Made by a program: the position numbers and the translations under genes. Below, one piece after another: positions 1-9,546 of a stretch of DNA of 64,000 nt. The notes under the pieces are model-generated. The model saw only the letters and a program-made list of their open reading frames with translations. It searched no databases and was not told the DNA's origin. The stretch's first letter is position 1. The number at the start of each line of letters is the position of its first letter. The DNA lies in assembly GCA_037200045.1 (NCBI GenBank), contig JBBCHM010000001.1, positions 496,001-560,000 on the forward strand. Direction: 5' to 3'. The DNA comes from Rhizomicrobium sp. Lineage in GTDB: Bacteria; Pseudomonadota; Alphaproteobacteria; Micropepsales; Micropepsaceae.

Positions 1-1219
1 AGATCTCGCCGCGCCGGATCGGCCGGTTGGTCGATTGCGTGACGCGGTAATGCACCACCGCGCCGTTCGAGCCGGCGCCGGAGATCGAATCGAACGACAG
101 ATCGCGCAGCGAGCCGGTGCGGGCGCGATAGCCCTCCAGCGCCTTGGACGCATCGATCTCGGTCAGGTGCCCGTCCGGCGCCTCGCGCGCCAGCCAGGCG
201 AGGAAGTTCGACAGCGCGGCGCCGTCGCGGATATGGGCCCGCCGCGTGCCTTCGATTTCCACCGGGTTCTTGCACGCCTTCGGCAATTGCACCGGATCGG
301 GGGCGGAGCGGATATGCGCGCCCGCCGCCTTCAGCCGGTCGAAGATCGCCGCCGACGCCGTCGTCGGATCGGCCGCCACCGTCTTGCCCTTGAGCGCGTC
401 GAGCGCCGGCGCGAATTCCGCCGGCGGACGCAGGCGCACGGCATTGCCCAGATGCTTCTCCAGCTCGGGCGAGGATTTGCGCGCGTCCATGAACAGGTCG
501 GTCGAGCCGTCGGCGTTCTGGATCGCGAAGCTGAGCGCGAAGGGCGTGTGAGGCACGTCGCCGCCGCGGATGTTGAGCAGCCAGCAGATCGAATCCGGCA
601 GGGTGATCACCGCCGCGTCGGCGCCGAGCGCCTTCACGTCCTCGGCGATGCGCAGGCGCTTGGCCTCGGCCGCCTCGCCGGCGAGGTTCAGGTCCTGGAT
701 CGTCGCCTTGGCGGTCGGCGCCTCCGGCTGGTCGGTCCACACCGCGTCGATCGGGTTGGTCTGGACCGCGACCAGCGTGCCGCCCGCCTTCTCGGCGGCG
801 GCGCGCAGGGCCTGCACCGCGGCGGCGGTGTGCAGCCACGGGTCGTAGCCGAGCTTGGCGCCCTTCGGCAGGTTGGCGGCGATCCAGGCGGCGGGACCTT
901 CCTCGACGAGGTCGCGCGGCTCGAACAGCGAGGTGTCGGTCTGCTGGCGGATCTGCAGCGTATAGCGGCCGTCGACGAACACGGCGGCCTTGTCCGTCAG
1001 CGCGACGGCGGCGCCGGCCGAGCCGGTGAAGGCGGTCAGCCAGGCGAGGCGCTCGTCGCGCTTGGGGACGTATTCGCCCTGATGCGCGTCGGCGCGCGGC
1101 ACGACAAAGCCGTCGAGCCCGCGGCGCTTCAGCTCGGCGCGCAGGGCGGCGAGGCGCGGCGCGACGGTCGCGGCGTCGGTTTCGTTCTCGTAAGTCTGGA
1201 AGGGTCCGGTCTTGTCCAT
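1..1219 (-). CDS. pepP: Xaa-Pro aminopeptidase (M24B), C-terminus beyond window
   Basis: This is the N-terminal ~406 residues of an aminopeptidase P, which removes N-terminal residues preceding proline in the cytoplasm. It reads leftward from the ATG at 1219 and runs off the window without a stop. The N-terminal creatinase-like domain shows the family signatures VPRADAHQGEY, FTGSAGAA and FVDGRYTLQ. Near the edge the M24 domain starts with SGAGSNGAVVHYR, as in the M24B family. The metal-ligand Asp/His/Glu residues would lie outside the window, so activity cannot be judged. It is followed upstream by a repeat pair and prmA, in the same direction. Confidence 0.93.
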   Translation of the reverse strand, partial: MDKTGPFQTYENETDAATVAPRLAALRAELKRRGLDGFVVPRADAHQGEYVPKRDERLAWLTAFTGSAGAAVALTDKAAVFVDGRYTLQIRQQTDTSLFEPRDLVEEGPAAWIAANLPKGAKLGYDPWLHTAAAVQALRAAAEKAGGTLVAVQTNPIDAVWTDQPEAPTAKATIQDLNLAGEAAEAKRLRIAEDVKALGADAAVITLPDSICWLLNIRGGDVPHTPFALSFAIQNADGSTDLFMDARKSSPELEKHLGNAVRLRPPAEFAPALDALKGKTVAADPTTASAAIFDRLKAAGAHIRSAPDPVQLPKACKNPVEIEGTRRAHIRDGAALSNFLAWLAREAPDGHLTEIDASKALEGYRARTGSLRDLSFDSISGAGSNGAVVHYRVTQSTNRPIRRGEI

Positions 1220-1239
1220 GGCTGTCACTTTTCTCGCAT

Positions 1240-1323
1240 CGTCATGGCCGCCCCCGTGGCGGCCATCCATAAGCACGATCGACGACGGTGTTCATGGATG
1301 GCCGGGACAAGCCCGGCCATGAC
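1240..1323. repeat. inverted pair of palindromic repeats (GGCCGGG type)
   Basis: Two hairpin-forming units in opposite orientation, 1240-1270 and 1294-1323, each with a GTCATGGCC start and a GGCCATCCAT end. They fill the gap between pepP and prmA. They resemble the other palindromes in the window in layout but end in CCATCCAT rather than ACCCAGG. Confidence 0.75.
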
Positions 1324-1345
1324 GGTTGGGTTTTGTCGCGGAAGC

Positions 1346-2209
1346 TTATGCCCCCGGCCGTTCCAAAACCAGCGCGGTCCACGGCCCGTCGCGGCGGCGG
1401 TCGCGCAAGATCAGGCCATGCGGCACATAGAACGAGACAACAAGATTCTCCTGCCAGGTCAGCAATCCCGACAGCACCAGCGTGCCGCCCTTGGCCAGCG
1501 CCCGGGCGATCGACGGCGCGAGCTGGGTCAGCGGGCCGGCCAGGATATTGGCGAGGATCAGGTCGTAGGGCGCCTCGGCGGCAATCGCCGGGCTGGTCAG
1601 CCCGTCGGCCAGCACGGCGCGGACCAGCGGCGCCGCGCCGTTGGCCGCCGCGTTCTCCCGCGTCACCGCGATGGCGTCGGGATCGATGTCGGTCGCCAGC
1701 ACGCGCCGCCGCCACAGCTTGGCCGCCGCGATGGCGAGCAGGCCGGTGCCGCAACCCAGGTCCAGCACCCGCGCGAACCGCCGTCGCTTTGCGAGATCGC
1801 TGAGGGCGGACAGGCACAGCGACGTCGTCTCATGATGGCCGGTGCCGAACGCCATCCCGGCCTCGATCTTCAGCGCCACGACGCCCGGCGGCACCTGGCC
1901 CGCGTCATGCGCGCCATAGACGAAGAACCGCCCGGCGCGCACCGGCGGCAGGCCCTCCTGGGACAGGCGGATCCAGTCCTGGTCGGGCAGTGGCGCGACG
2001 GCCACCGCATGACCGGTCAGCCGCGAGAGCAGTTCGCCGTCCGGCGCCTCGGTATAGAGCGCCTCGACGGTCGCGTTGGCCACGAACGGCTCCTCGACGA
2101 TCAGCACCGCCTGCGGCGTCGGGGGTGCGAGTTCGAGCACCGCGCCGACATCGCCGGCCAGTTCCTTCGCCAGCGTGACGCTGGCCTTCCAAAGCGGGGG
2201 ATTGCTCAT
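1346..2209 (-). CDS. prmA: ribosomal protein L11 methyltransferase
   Basis: PrmA methylates ribosomal protein L11 using S-adenosylmethionine. The 287-residue protein has the family landmarks MAFGTGHHETTSLCL, SAM motif I VLDLGCGTGLLAIAAAK, an acidic motif II (ATDIDPDAI) and motif IV LANILAGPL. I chose the ATG at 2209 (MSNPPLWKAS) because an in-frame extension upstream is low complexity and overlaps the divergent DUF1289 region. Length fits the family. Confidence 0.93.
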   Translation of the reverse strand: MSNPPLWKASVTLAKELAGDVGAVLELAPPTPQAVLIVEEPFVANATVEALYTEAPDGELLSRLTGHAVAVAPLPDQDWIRLSQEGLPPVRAGRFFVYGAHDAGQVPPGVVALKIEAGMAFGTGHHETTSLCLSALSDLAKRRRFARVLDLGCGTGLLAIAAAKLWRRRVLATDIDPDAIAVTRENAAANGAAPLVRAVLADGLTSPAIAAEAPYDLILANILAGPLTQLAPSIARALAKGGTLVLSGLLTWQENLVVSFYVPHGLILRDRRRDGPWTALVLERPGA

Positions 2210-2327
2210 CGCGGGCGGTATAGCGGAGGGCGCGCTGTTACGCCAAATCGGCGGGAGCGCCAAAATCGACTTCGGCAAAGGTGTCGGCTATGTCTGCGAA
2301 CAGGTGCCAACCGGTTTTTTCGTTCGC

Positions 2328-2519
2328 ATGATCTCCTCGCCCTGCATCAAGGTCTGCGTCGTCGACGGCATCGCCGACATCTGCCTCGGCTGCGGCCGCA
2401 CCCTGCCCGAGATCGCAAGCTGGGGCCGCCTCACCGAGGACCAGCGCCTCGCCATCATGGCGACGCTGCCGGAGCGGATGAAGGCCAAGGGCATCGTGCC
2501 GCCGAAGGCGGCTTCGTAG
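2328..2519 (+). CDS. DUF1289 four-cysteine small protein
   Basis: A 63-residue protein of the DUF1289 family. Four cysteines in the pattern C-x3-C-x8-C-x2-C (SPCIKVC, DICLGCGRT) could bind a metal or Fe-S cluster. The following WGRLTEDQRLAIMATLPER is the conserved helix of the family. Function is not established. The ATG at 2328 is chosen because the family begins with SPC; the open frame extends upstream only in antisense to prmA. It lies divergent from prmA. Confidence 0.85.
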   Translation: MISSPCIKVCVVDGIADICLGCGRTLPEIASWGRLTEDQRLAIMATLPERMKAKGIVPPKAAS

Positions 2520-2546
2520 GTTTGGTTTGCGTTCCACCATCCACGC

Positions 2547-2670
2547 TGTCATGGCCCGCGAATGCGGGCCACCCAGTTGAAAGCGGCAATCTGCTCGTAA
2601 GGTTAGGGCTCTCAAAATTGTGAGAAGATGCAAACGTCACCTGGGTGGCCCGCATTCGCGGGCCATGACA
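2547..2670. repeat. inverted pair of palindromic repeats (GGCCCGC type)
   Basis: Unit 2547-2580 runs TGTCATGGCCCGCGAATGCG onward to ACCCAGTTGA; unit 2636-2670 is its inverse copy. Each unit folds on GGCCCGC/GCGGGCC with a GAAT loop. The ~55 bases between them have no recognisable feature. Confidence 0.88.
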
Positions 2671-2705
2671 GTTTTGGTGGCGAGTCGATTCAAGCCCGGC
2701 TGCCG

Positions 2706-3779
2706 CTACCCCCGCTTCTTCCACACCTTCCAATCCTTCCGCACGGCCTCCGCCATCGTGGCTGCCGCCTCGAACAGCCAGCCGTCCTTCTGCTTGTCGA
2801 GATGTTTGAGGATCCGCGCCCGCGCGCCCGGCGTGCCGCGATGGATGTTCGCGGTCTCGCGGCCCATTGCGTTCAAGACCGCCCGCCGCTCCGCCGCGTC
2901 GGCGATGTCGGCGAGCGCGATGTTCTCGCAATGCGGCGCCAGCCGGCGGACGATCCAGCCGGTGCCGACATGCAGGAAAGGGTCCTGCGGACGGATCGCG
3001 CGCGCCAGCAGCGCCTGGGTGTGGCTGGGATCGTGCGCGCCGCCGCTCGCCCAGGCATGTGCCGCGGGCGCCCGCGCCTTGGCCTCGCGCGCGACGCGGC
3101 TGCCGTTCACCAGCCGGGTCGCGACGAAGCGCGGCAGGCCGAGGCTGCCGGCACCGGCGGTGCGCCGCTTGAACGCGATGTCCGGCTCGCCCTTGGGCAG
3201 GTGCTCCTCCAGCAGCGCCTTCGCGTCGGCCGGCGGCGGGGCGTCCTTCTCCGCCAGGATCTTCCTCCAGAATTTCTTCGGGCTGCGCGCATCGCTCATC
3301 GCCAGCGCGCGCAACTCGGTGTTGTCCTCCTCGAGCACGAAGGGCACGCCCTGCTTCTGCGCCATCGCCTGGGCATAGCCGGTCAGGATCTCGGCGGCGG
3401 CGCGTTCGGCGCCGATATAGAGGCTGCCCTCCGCGATCGCGATCAGCGCGCTCGCCGCCAGCCGCACGAGGTCGTTGGCATAGGCGCCGCGATGGGCCTC
3501 GTCGAAATCGTTGATGCCCCAGGCGAGCCGCGCCTCGCCGTCGCGCCAGGTGCCGAAATTCTCCAGATGCAAATCGCCGACGATCAGGATCGACGGCGCC
3601 CGCGCCGCCTCGGGACATGTTTTGGCAAATTGCTGCGCCCAGCGGTAATAGGTGGCGCGCAGGAAGCCGAACGCGCTCGCCCGCATCGTGTCGTGCTTGA
3701 GCTTGAGGTCGCGGGACACCAGCGGCACGGCCTCGCCGAGCCACGCCTCGTAGCGCCTGGTCGCCTCGACGATGTTCAT
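2706..3779 (-). CDS. DUF2252 family protein
   Basis: A 357-residue DUF2252 protein (COG4320), a family with a distant kinase-like fold and no settled function. Visible landmarks are the N-terminal KHDTMRASAFGFLRATYYR, the conserved GDLHLENFGTW (equivalent of a kinase catalytic HxDxxxxN loop) and INDFDEAHRGAY (DFD, metal-binding-like). Somewhat shorter than the long actinobacterial members. It stands alone between a repeat pair and the siroheme gene, same strand. Start is the ATG at 3779. Confidence 0.85.
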   Translation of the reverse strand: MNIVEATRRYEAWLGEAVPLVSRDLKLKHDTMRASAFGFLRATYYRWAQQFAKTCPEAARAPSILIVGDLHLENFGTWRDGEARLAWGINDFDEAHRGAYANDLVRLAASALIAIAEGSLYIGAERAAAEILTGYAQAMAQKQGVPFVLEEDNTELRALAMSDARSPKKFWRKILAEKDAPPPADAKALLEEHLPKGEPDIAFKRRTAGAGSLGLPRFVATRLVNGSRVAREAKARAPAAHAWASGGAHDPSHTQALLARAIRPQDPFLHVGTGWIVRRLAPHCENIALADIADAAERRAVLNAMGRETANIHRGTPGARARILKHLDKQKDGWLFEAAATMAEAVRKDWKVWKKRG

Positions 3780-3842
3780 GGCCGCCCTCTCGCGGGCGCA
3801 AGTCTGGACCCCGCGTTCCGGCTTGGCTAGCGCGCCCTATGC

Positions 3843-4709
3843 TTAACCGGCGTCGCTCAGCGCCTCGCGGCCCAGCGGCCAGGGTTCGAGCCGCCGTCCG
3901 GCCAGCGCGCCGATCCAGTCCAGCCCGTCCCGCAGCCGCACATTCTCGCCGATCACGATGATCGCCGGCGCCGCGCTGCCCGCCGCCGCCTCGCCCAGCC
4001 TGTTCAGCGTCGTGACCGTGACGGCCTGAGCCTGGCGCGCCGCCTCGCTCACCAGCGCCGCCGGCTCGCCGGGCGCGCGGCCCGCCGCGATCAGCCGCGC
4101 CGCGATCTCGCCCGCGTGCTTGCGCGCCATGAACAGCACCAGCGTCGGCGAGCCCTTGGCCAGCGCCGCCCAGTCGTGCCGGGGCAGCTTGCCGTCCGCG
4201 CCATGGCCGGTGAGGAAGGTCACGGCGTGGTTGGTGTCGCGATGGGTCACCGGAATGCCGGCATAGGCGAGCCCGCCGATCCCGGCTGTCACGCCCGGCA
4301 CGACGCGGAACGGCACGCCCGCGCGCACCAGCGCCAGCGCCTCCTCGGCGCCGCGCCCGAACACGAAGGGATCGCCGCCCTTCAGCCGCAGCACCCGCTT
4401 GTTCTTCTTGGCGAGCGAGACGAGCGTGCGGGAAATGTCCGACTGCCGGCACGACTTCACCCCGGCCCGCTTGCCGGCATAGATCAGCTCCGCGCCCGGC
4501 CGCGCCAGCGTCAGCAGCGCGTGGTCGATCAGCGCGTCATAAAGAATGACGTCCGCGTTCTGGATCGCATGCGCCCCCAGCACCGTGACCAGCCCCGGAT
4601 CGCCCGGCCCGGCGCCGGCCAGCCACACCCAGCCGCGCTCGAACCGGGGCAGGTTCAGCGCCGCCGCCAGGGCGTTCGTCTCGCTGTGCAGGGCCTTTGG
4701 ATTTGCCAT
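3843..4709 (-). CDS. cobA: uroporphyrinogen-III C-methyltransferase
   Basis: This SUMT enzyme adds two methyl groups from SAM to uroporphyrinogen III, giving precorrin-2 for siroheme or cobalamin. The 288-residue protein carries VWLAGAGPGDPGLVT near the N-terminus, the DALID stretch, RLKGGDPFVFGRGAEE and PGVTAGIGGLAYAGIPVTHR, all diagnostic. It lacks the CysG oxidase/ferrochelatase domain. It is monocistronic here. The window also has sulfate uptake and B12 uptake operons, so the product may serve siroheme for sulfite reductase; that is inference. Confidence 0.93.
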   Translation of the reverse strand: MANPKALHSETNALAAALNLPRFERGWVWLAGAGPGDPGLVTVLGAHAIQNADVILYDALIDHALLTLARPGAELIYAGKRAGVKSCRQSDISRTLVSLAKKNKRVLRLKGGDPFVFGRGAEEALALVRAGVPFRVVPGVTAGIGGLAYAGIPVTHRDTNHAVTFLTGHGADGKLPRHDWAALAKGSPTLVLFMARKHAGEIAARLIAAGRAPGEPAALVSEAARQAQAVTVTTLNRLGEAAAGSAAPAIIVIGENVRLRDGLDWIGALAGRRLEPWPLGREALSDAG

Positions 4710-4884
4710 TTCACATCACAATTCTGTAATAATCATCCTATCACAGTGCATTCGTGGAAATAAGGGTGGCGGGACGCGCCGCACGTCACACCGTCGCGCC
4801 GCGAACAATTCTATTGCCCAAGGGTGACGCAACGTCCTATCGCCAGCTAGCGTTAGACAAGCAACTCCCAACGGAAGGCCGGTC

Positions 4885-5088
4885 ATGACCGAAAAAGTCG
4901 GAGAAATCGTGCGCGCCAGCGGCGACTATCGCTGCGAGCGCTGCCACAAGACCACGCATTTCGTGCGCGACGACGTCTTCAGCCTCTGCCCGCATTGCGG
5001 CTTCGACACCTTCGACATCGCCAATCCGCGCTTCGAGCGCAAGGACGGAACCCTCGGCCCGCACGAGCCCGAGCCGGACGGCACCTGA
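4885..5088 (+). CDS. small zinc-ribbon protein
   Basis: A 67-residue protein with two CxxC knuckles (CERCHKTTHF and LCPHCGFDTF), enough to bind one zinc. ACGGAAGG about 10 bases upstream of the ATG at 4885 is a good ribosome binding site. It resembles short zinc-ribbon proteins of unknown role. It precedes the phosphomannomutase by 47 bases and may be co-transcribed. Confidence 0.75.
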   Translation: MTEKVGEIVRASGDYRCERCHKTTHFVRDDVFSLCPHCGFDTFDIANPRFERKDGTLGPHEPEPDGT

Positions 5089-5135
5089 GCCAAGCCCCGC
5101 CGCCGCCCCGTTCCACGTCCAGCCCGCGAGCCGCC

Positions 5136-6629
5136 ATGACCATCCGCACCGACCTCAAGCCCAATACCTTCGAATACGAAATGCAGAGGCTGATCACGCC
5201 CAACGGCTTTCGCGAATATGACGCGCGCTGGCTGTTCGGCAAGGAGATCAACCTGCTCGGCGTGCAGGCGGTGGGCCTCGGCCTCGGCACCTATTTCCAC
5301 GAGGTCGGCATCCAGCCGAAAGTCGTGACCGGGCACGACTACCGCTCCTATGAGATGTCGATCAAGCAGGCGCTGATCATCGGCCTGATGCAGTCCGGCT
5401 GCGAGGTCGTCGATATCGGCCTGGGCACCACGCCGATGGCCTATTTCGCGCAATTCGCGCTCGACTGTCCCGGCCTCGCGGTGGTGACGGCCAGCCACAA
5501 CGAGAACGGCTGGACCGGCGTGAAGATGGGCGCGGCCAAGCCGCTCACCTTCGGCCCCGACGAGATCAAGCGGCTGAAGGCCATCGTGCTCGGCGAGGAA
5601 TTCAAGCCGCGCCCCGGCGGCTCCTACCGCACGGTGGAGAATTTCGGCGCCGCCTATCTCGACGAGCTGACCAAGGGCCACAAGCTGTCGCGCCCGATCA
5701 AGGTGACGATCGCCTGCGGCAACGGCACCGCCGGGCTGTTCGCGCCGGAGGCCTTCCGCCGCATCGGCGCCGAAGTGGCCGAGGCGCAGTGCAATCCCGA
5801 CTACAATTTCCCGAACTACAATCCCAACACCGAAGACCTCCACATGCTCGACGCGATGGCGAAGGCGCTGAAGGAGAACGGCTCGGAGATCGCGCTCGGC
5901 TTCGACGCCGACGGCGACCGCTGCGGCGTGGTGGACGACAAGGGCGAGGAGACCTTCGCCGACAAGATCGGCGTCTTGCTCGCGCGCGACATGTCGGCGG
6001 CGCACAAGAACGCGAAGTTCGTGGTCGACGTGAAGTCGACCGGCATCTTCGACATCGATCCGGTGCTGAAGGCCAACGGCGCCACGACCGACTACTGGAT
6101 CACCGGCCATTCCTACATGAAGCGCCGCTGCCAGCAGATCGGCGCGCTCTCCGGCTTCGAAAAGAGCGGCCATTATTATCTCTGCGCGCCCTACGGCCGC
6201 GGCTATGACGATGGCCTCGTCGCCGGCATCGCGGTGCTGGAGATGCTCGACCGCGCCAAGGGCAAGAAGATGTCGGACCTGGTGCACTCGCTGCCGGTGA
6301 CCTGGGGCTCGCCGACCATGGCGCCGTTCTGTCCCGACGACAAGAAATACGGCATCGTCGACGCGATGGTGAAGGAATACGAGGCGGCGAAGGAGAAGGG
6401 CGAGACGATCCTCGGCCAGAAGATCGCCAAGCTGGTGACGGTGAACGGCGTGCGCGTGACGCTGGAGGACGGCACCTGGGGTTTGGTGCGCGCGTCGTCC
6501 AACAAGCCGAGTCTGGTGGTGGTGGTGGAGAGCCCGAAATCCGAAGCCAACATGCGCGGCATGTTCGCCGACATCGACGCGCGGCTGAAGAAGCATCCCG
6601 AAGTCGGCGAGTACGATCAGAAGATCTGA
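5136..6629 (+). CDS. phosphomannomutase/phosphoglucomutase
   Basis: An alpha-D-phosphohexomutase of 497 residues interconverting hexose 1- and 6-phosphates for envelope polysaccharide precursors. The phosphoserine loop is TASHNENGWTG, the metal-binding loop GFDADGDRCG, and the C-terminal phosphate-binding region contains VRASSNKPSLVV, like the RxSxT signature. The ATG at 5136 gives a protein starting MTIRTDLKPNTFEYE. Compared with AlgC, the serine loop has NENG instead of the usual NPxx. Substrate preference cannot be read from sequence. Confidence 0.9.
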   Translation: MTIRTDLKPNTFEYEMQRLITPNGFREYDARWLFGKEINLLGVQAVGLGLGTYFHEVGIQPKVVTGHDYRSYEMSIKQALIIGLMQSGCEVVDIGLGTTPMAYFAQFALDCPGLAVVTASHNENGWTGVKMGAAKPLTFGPDEIKRLKAIVLGEEFKPRPGGSYRTVENFGAAYLDELTKGHKLSRPIKVTIACGNGTAGLFAPEAFRRIGAEVAEAQCNPDYNFPNYNPNTEDLHMLDAMAKALKENGSEIALGFDADGDRCGVVDDKGEETFADKIGVLLARDMSAAHKNAKFVVDVKSTGIFDIDPVLKANGATTDYWITGHSYMKRRCQQIGALSGFEKSGHYYLCAPYGRGYDDGLVAGIAVLEMLDRAKGKKMSDLVHSLPVTWGSPTMAPFCPDDKKYGIVDAMVKEYEAAKEKGETILGQKIAKLVTVNGVRVTLEDGTWGLVRASSNKPSLVVVVESPKSEANMRGMFADIDARLKKHPEVGEYDQKI

Positions 6630-6639
6630 GCGCCCGCTC

Positions 6640-7488
6640 TCACATCCAGTGCAGCCCCAGCGCGTCGTACAGCATGCGCGCCGCGGTGATCGCGATGAAG
6701 AACGCGAACACCATGCGCAGGCTGCGCTTGTCGGTGGTGTGCGCCAGCCGCGCGCCGAGCGGCGCCACGAGATAGCTCGCCGGCGCGATCAGGATGAATC
6801 CCATAAGGTTCACATAGCCCAGCGAATAGGGCGGCAGGTGCGGCGCGCCCCATCCCGCGATGATCGCGCCGATCGTGCCGGGAATGGAGATGATCCCGCC
6901 GAACGCGCTGGCGGTGCCGACCGCGCGGTGGATCGGCACGCCGAACAGCGTCATCGCCGGCACGCCCACCGTGCCGCCGCCGATCCCCATCATGGTCGAG
7001 ACGCCGGAAATGCCGGCCGGCAGCAGGAAGCCGCCGATGCCGGTCGGCAAGCGGTCGGCGATCTTCCGCGTCTCGCCCCAGAACGCCATGTGGATCGCCA
7101 CCGGCAGGGCGACGGCGGCGAAGAACAGCGCCAGCGCCTGTCCCCTGGCCCAGCCGGCGAGCACGCTGCCGATCAGGACGCCCACCAGCATCGGCACGAC
7201 CCAGCGGCGCAGCAGCGCCCAATCCACCGCGCCCTTTTTGTTGTGCGAGCGCAGCGAGGACAGCGAGGTCGGAATGATGGTGGCGAGCGACGTGCCGACC
7301 GCGAGGTGCATCCGCACGTTCGGATCCACGCCCATCAGGTCCAGGACGTGATAGAGCACCGGCACGATCACGATGCCGCCGCCGACGCCGAGCAGCCCGG
7401 CGAGCAATCCGCCGACCACGCCCGCGATCACCAGTCCAAGCGCGAAAGTGCCCACTTCGCCGCCCGAAGCGGCCACGAAGAAATCCAT
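6640..7488 (-). CDS. TauE/SafE-family membrane permease
   Basis: A 282-residue integral membrane protein of the TauE/SafE (DUF81) family, associated with export of sulfite, sulfoacetate or related anions. About eight hydrophobic segments are visible in two halves, each with a family glycine-rich motif: GLLGVGGGIVIVPVL and MMGIGGGTVGVPAM. Converges with the phosphomannomutase. No sulfur genes are adjacent, so the substrate is open. Confidence 0.88.
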   Translation of the reverse strand: MDFFVAASGGEVGTFALGLVIAGVVGGLLAGLLGVGGGIVIVPVLYHVLDLMGVDPNVRMHLAVGTSLATIIPTSLSSLRSHNKKGAVDWALLRRWVVPMLVGVLIGSVLAGWARGQALALFFAAVALPVAIHMAFWGETRKIADRLPTGIGGFLLPAGISGVSTMMGIGGGTVGVPAMTLFGVPIHRAVGTASAFGGIISIPGTIGAIIAGWGAPHLPPYSLGYVNLMGFILIAPASYLVAPLGARLAHTTDKRSLRMVFAFFIAITAARMLYDALGLHWM

Positions 7489-7576
7489 GCTGTCCCCGAT
7501 ATCGCCGGCGCGAGTGAACCGGCATTCGTTGGGAGGCGCAAGCTGGGGTCTTGAGTGGGACGTTCGTACTACTCAG

Positions 7577-7662
7577 TGTCATCCGCCGCGAATGCGGCGG
7601 ACCCAGGTGACATCTGCACCGCAAGGCGTCACCTGGGTGGCCCGCATTCGCGGGCCATGACA
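7577..7662. repeat. inverted pair of palindromic repeats (mixed stems)
   Basis: Unit 7577-7611 has a CCGCCGC/GCGGCGG stem; unit 7628-7662, inverted, has GGCCCGC/GCGGGCC. Ends (TGTCAT, ACCCAGGTGAC) are the same, so the two stem classes coexist in one pair. Confidence 0.88.
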
Positions 7663-7691
7663 CCTCATTTGAATTCGCCGAACTTCAGGTC

Positions 7692-8675
<984 letters not shown>

Positions 8676-8820
8676 TCCACTCTTATCTTCCAGGCCAATT
8701 CCCTTGGAGAAAGCGGCGGCGCCTCGCGGACGCGGCGGCATCATTCGACATAGCACATAGATTCGCGCCGCTCATCCCGATCGACGGGACCCTGCAAGAG
8801 CGCGCCGGCCATTGCCATTA

Positions 8821-8858
8821 AATGCACAATAGTGTATTCAATGCACAAGGATGTATTT
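8821..8858. promoter_or_regulatory. two tandem 19-bp repeats, candidate operator
   Basis: AATGCACAATAGTGTATTC at 8821-8839 is followed directly by a related 19-mer at 8840-8858. Each holds TGCAC-n5-TGTA, and 8832-8846 (GTGTATTCAATGCAC) is a near-perfect palindrome. The AT-rich patch lies between divergent dusA and the secreted protein at 8927, where an operator is expected. The binding protein is unknown. Confidence 0.4.
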
Positions 8859-8926
8859 TTACAGCGCGCCGGCGCGGCCGGTCGCGGACCAAGGGCCGGC
8901 GGCCTCGCAAGCGAAGGGGAAAAGAA

Positions 8927-9286
8927 ATGCGTATCGTCTCGATTGCCGTCGCGGGCCTGGTGCTGTTGTTCGCGCAGCAGAGCTCGGCGGAGAGCGACCG
9001 GCCGCCCATTTCGGCGCATGTGATATTGCAGAACGGGCACGGGTCGATGTTCGATCCGGTGGCGCAGCTGTCCAATCGGGTGGACGCGCTCACGGCCCAG
9101 GTCGCGGCGCTGCGCGGCGAGAACGCGCAGCTCAAGGGCACCATCGCTCAGATACAGGCAAAGCTTCAGGTGAAACTGGGCATGCCACAAGGTTGCGAGG
9201 AAGCCGGCTGGGCTCCGCCATCGACGATCGGCGGCAGCGCGTCGCCGGGCACGATGATCTTCACGATTCGCAATTGCCACGGCTGA
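8927..9286 (+). CDS. small exported coiled-coil protein
   Basis: A 119-residue protein of unknown function. MRIVSIAVAGLVLLFAQQSSAES is a signal peptide with likely cleavage after SSA. A short coiled coil follows (LSNRVDALTAQVAALRGENA, then AQIQAKLQ), and the C-terminal part has two cysteines (GCEE and RNCHG) that could form a disulfide. The start at 8927 has GAAGGGGAAAAGA upstream as ribosome binding site. No family recognised. Confidence 0.65.
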   Translation: MRIVSIAVAGLVLLFAQQSSAESDRPPISAHVILQNGHGSMFDPVAQLSNRVDALTAQVAALRGENAQLKGTIAQIQAKLQVKLGMPQGCEEAGWAPPSTIGGSASPGTMIFTIRNCHG

Positions 9287-9546
9287 TCGCGGCGGTCGTC
9301 CTGTCCCTTGCGCCGACGATTCGAGCGAGGGCCGGGAAGCCTTCCGTCGCGCCGGCGATATTCGGCGCCGCGCCGCGCGGTTGTTCATGATAAATCGAGG
9401 GTCCCCGGCGCGCGCCGGGCGCGCAAATCGACGCCCTTTTGTTGGTTAAGACGCGCCCCGGCCGGCCGCCGCATCCGTAAAGATACGCACGGAACTTCTT
9501 GATACCGCGCAACGCTCTACTAACGCGCACCGCCTAGGCTTTCGTC

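Noticed and set aside
35..2623. Open plus-strand frame of 862 codons over pepP and prmA
   Set aside because: It is antisense to two clear genes, is rich in Arg/Gly/Ala with no domain, and arises from high GC. Similar long antisense frames over hemN, btuFCD, uvrD and the acyl-CoA dehydrogenases were dropped for the same reason.
2547..2670. CRISPR-like repeat structure
   Set aside because: Units are palindromic, paired and dispersed singly through the genome, with no regular spacers and no cas genes.
9261..9530. 89-codon minus-strand frame after the exported coiled-coil protein
   Set aside because: Basic, low-complexity composition, no ribosome binding site, and covers a GC-rich hairpin region.
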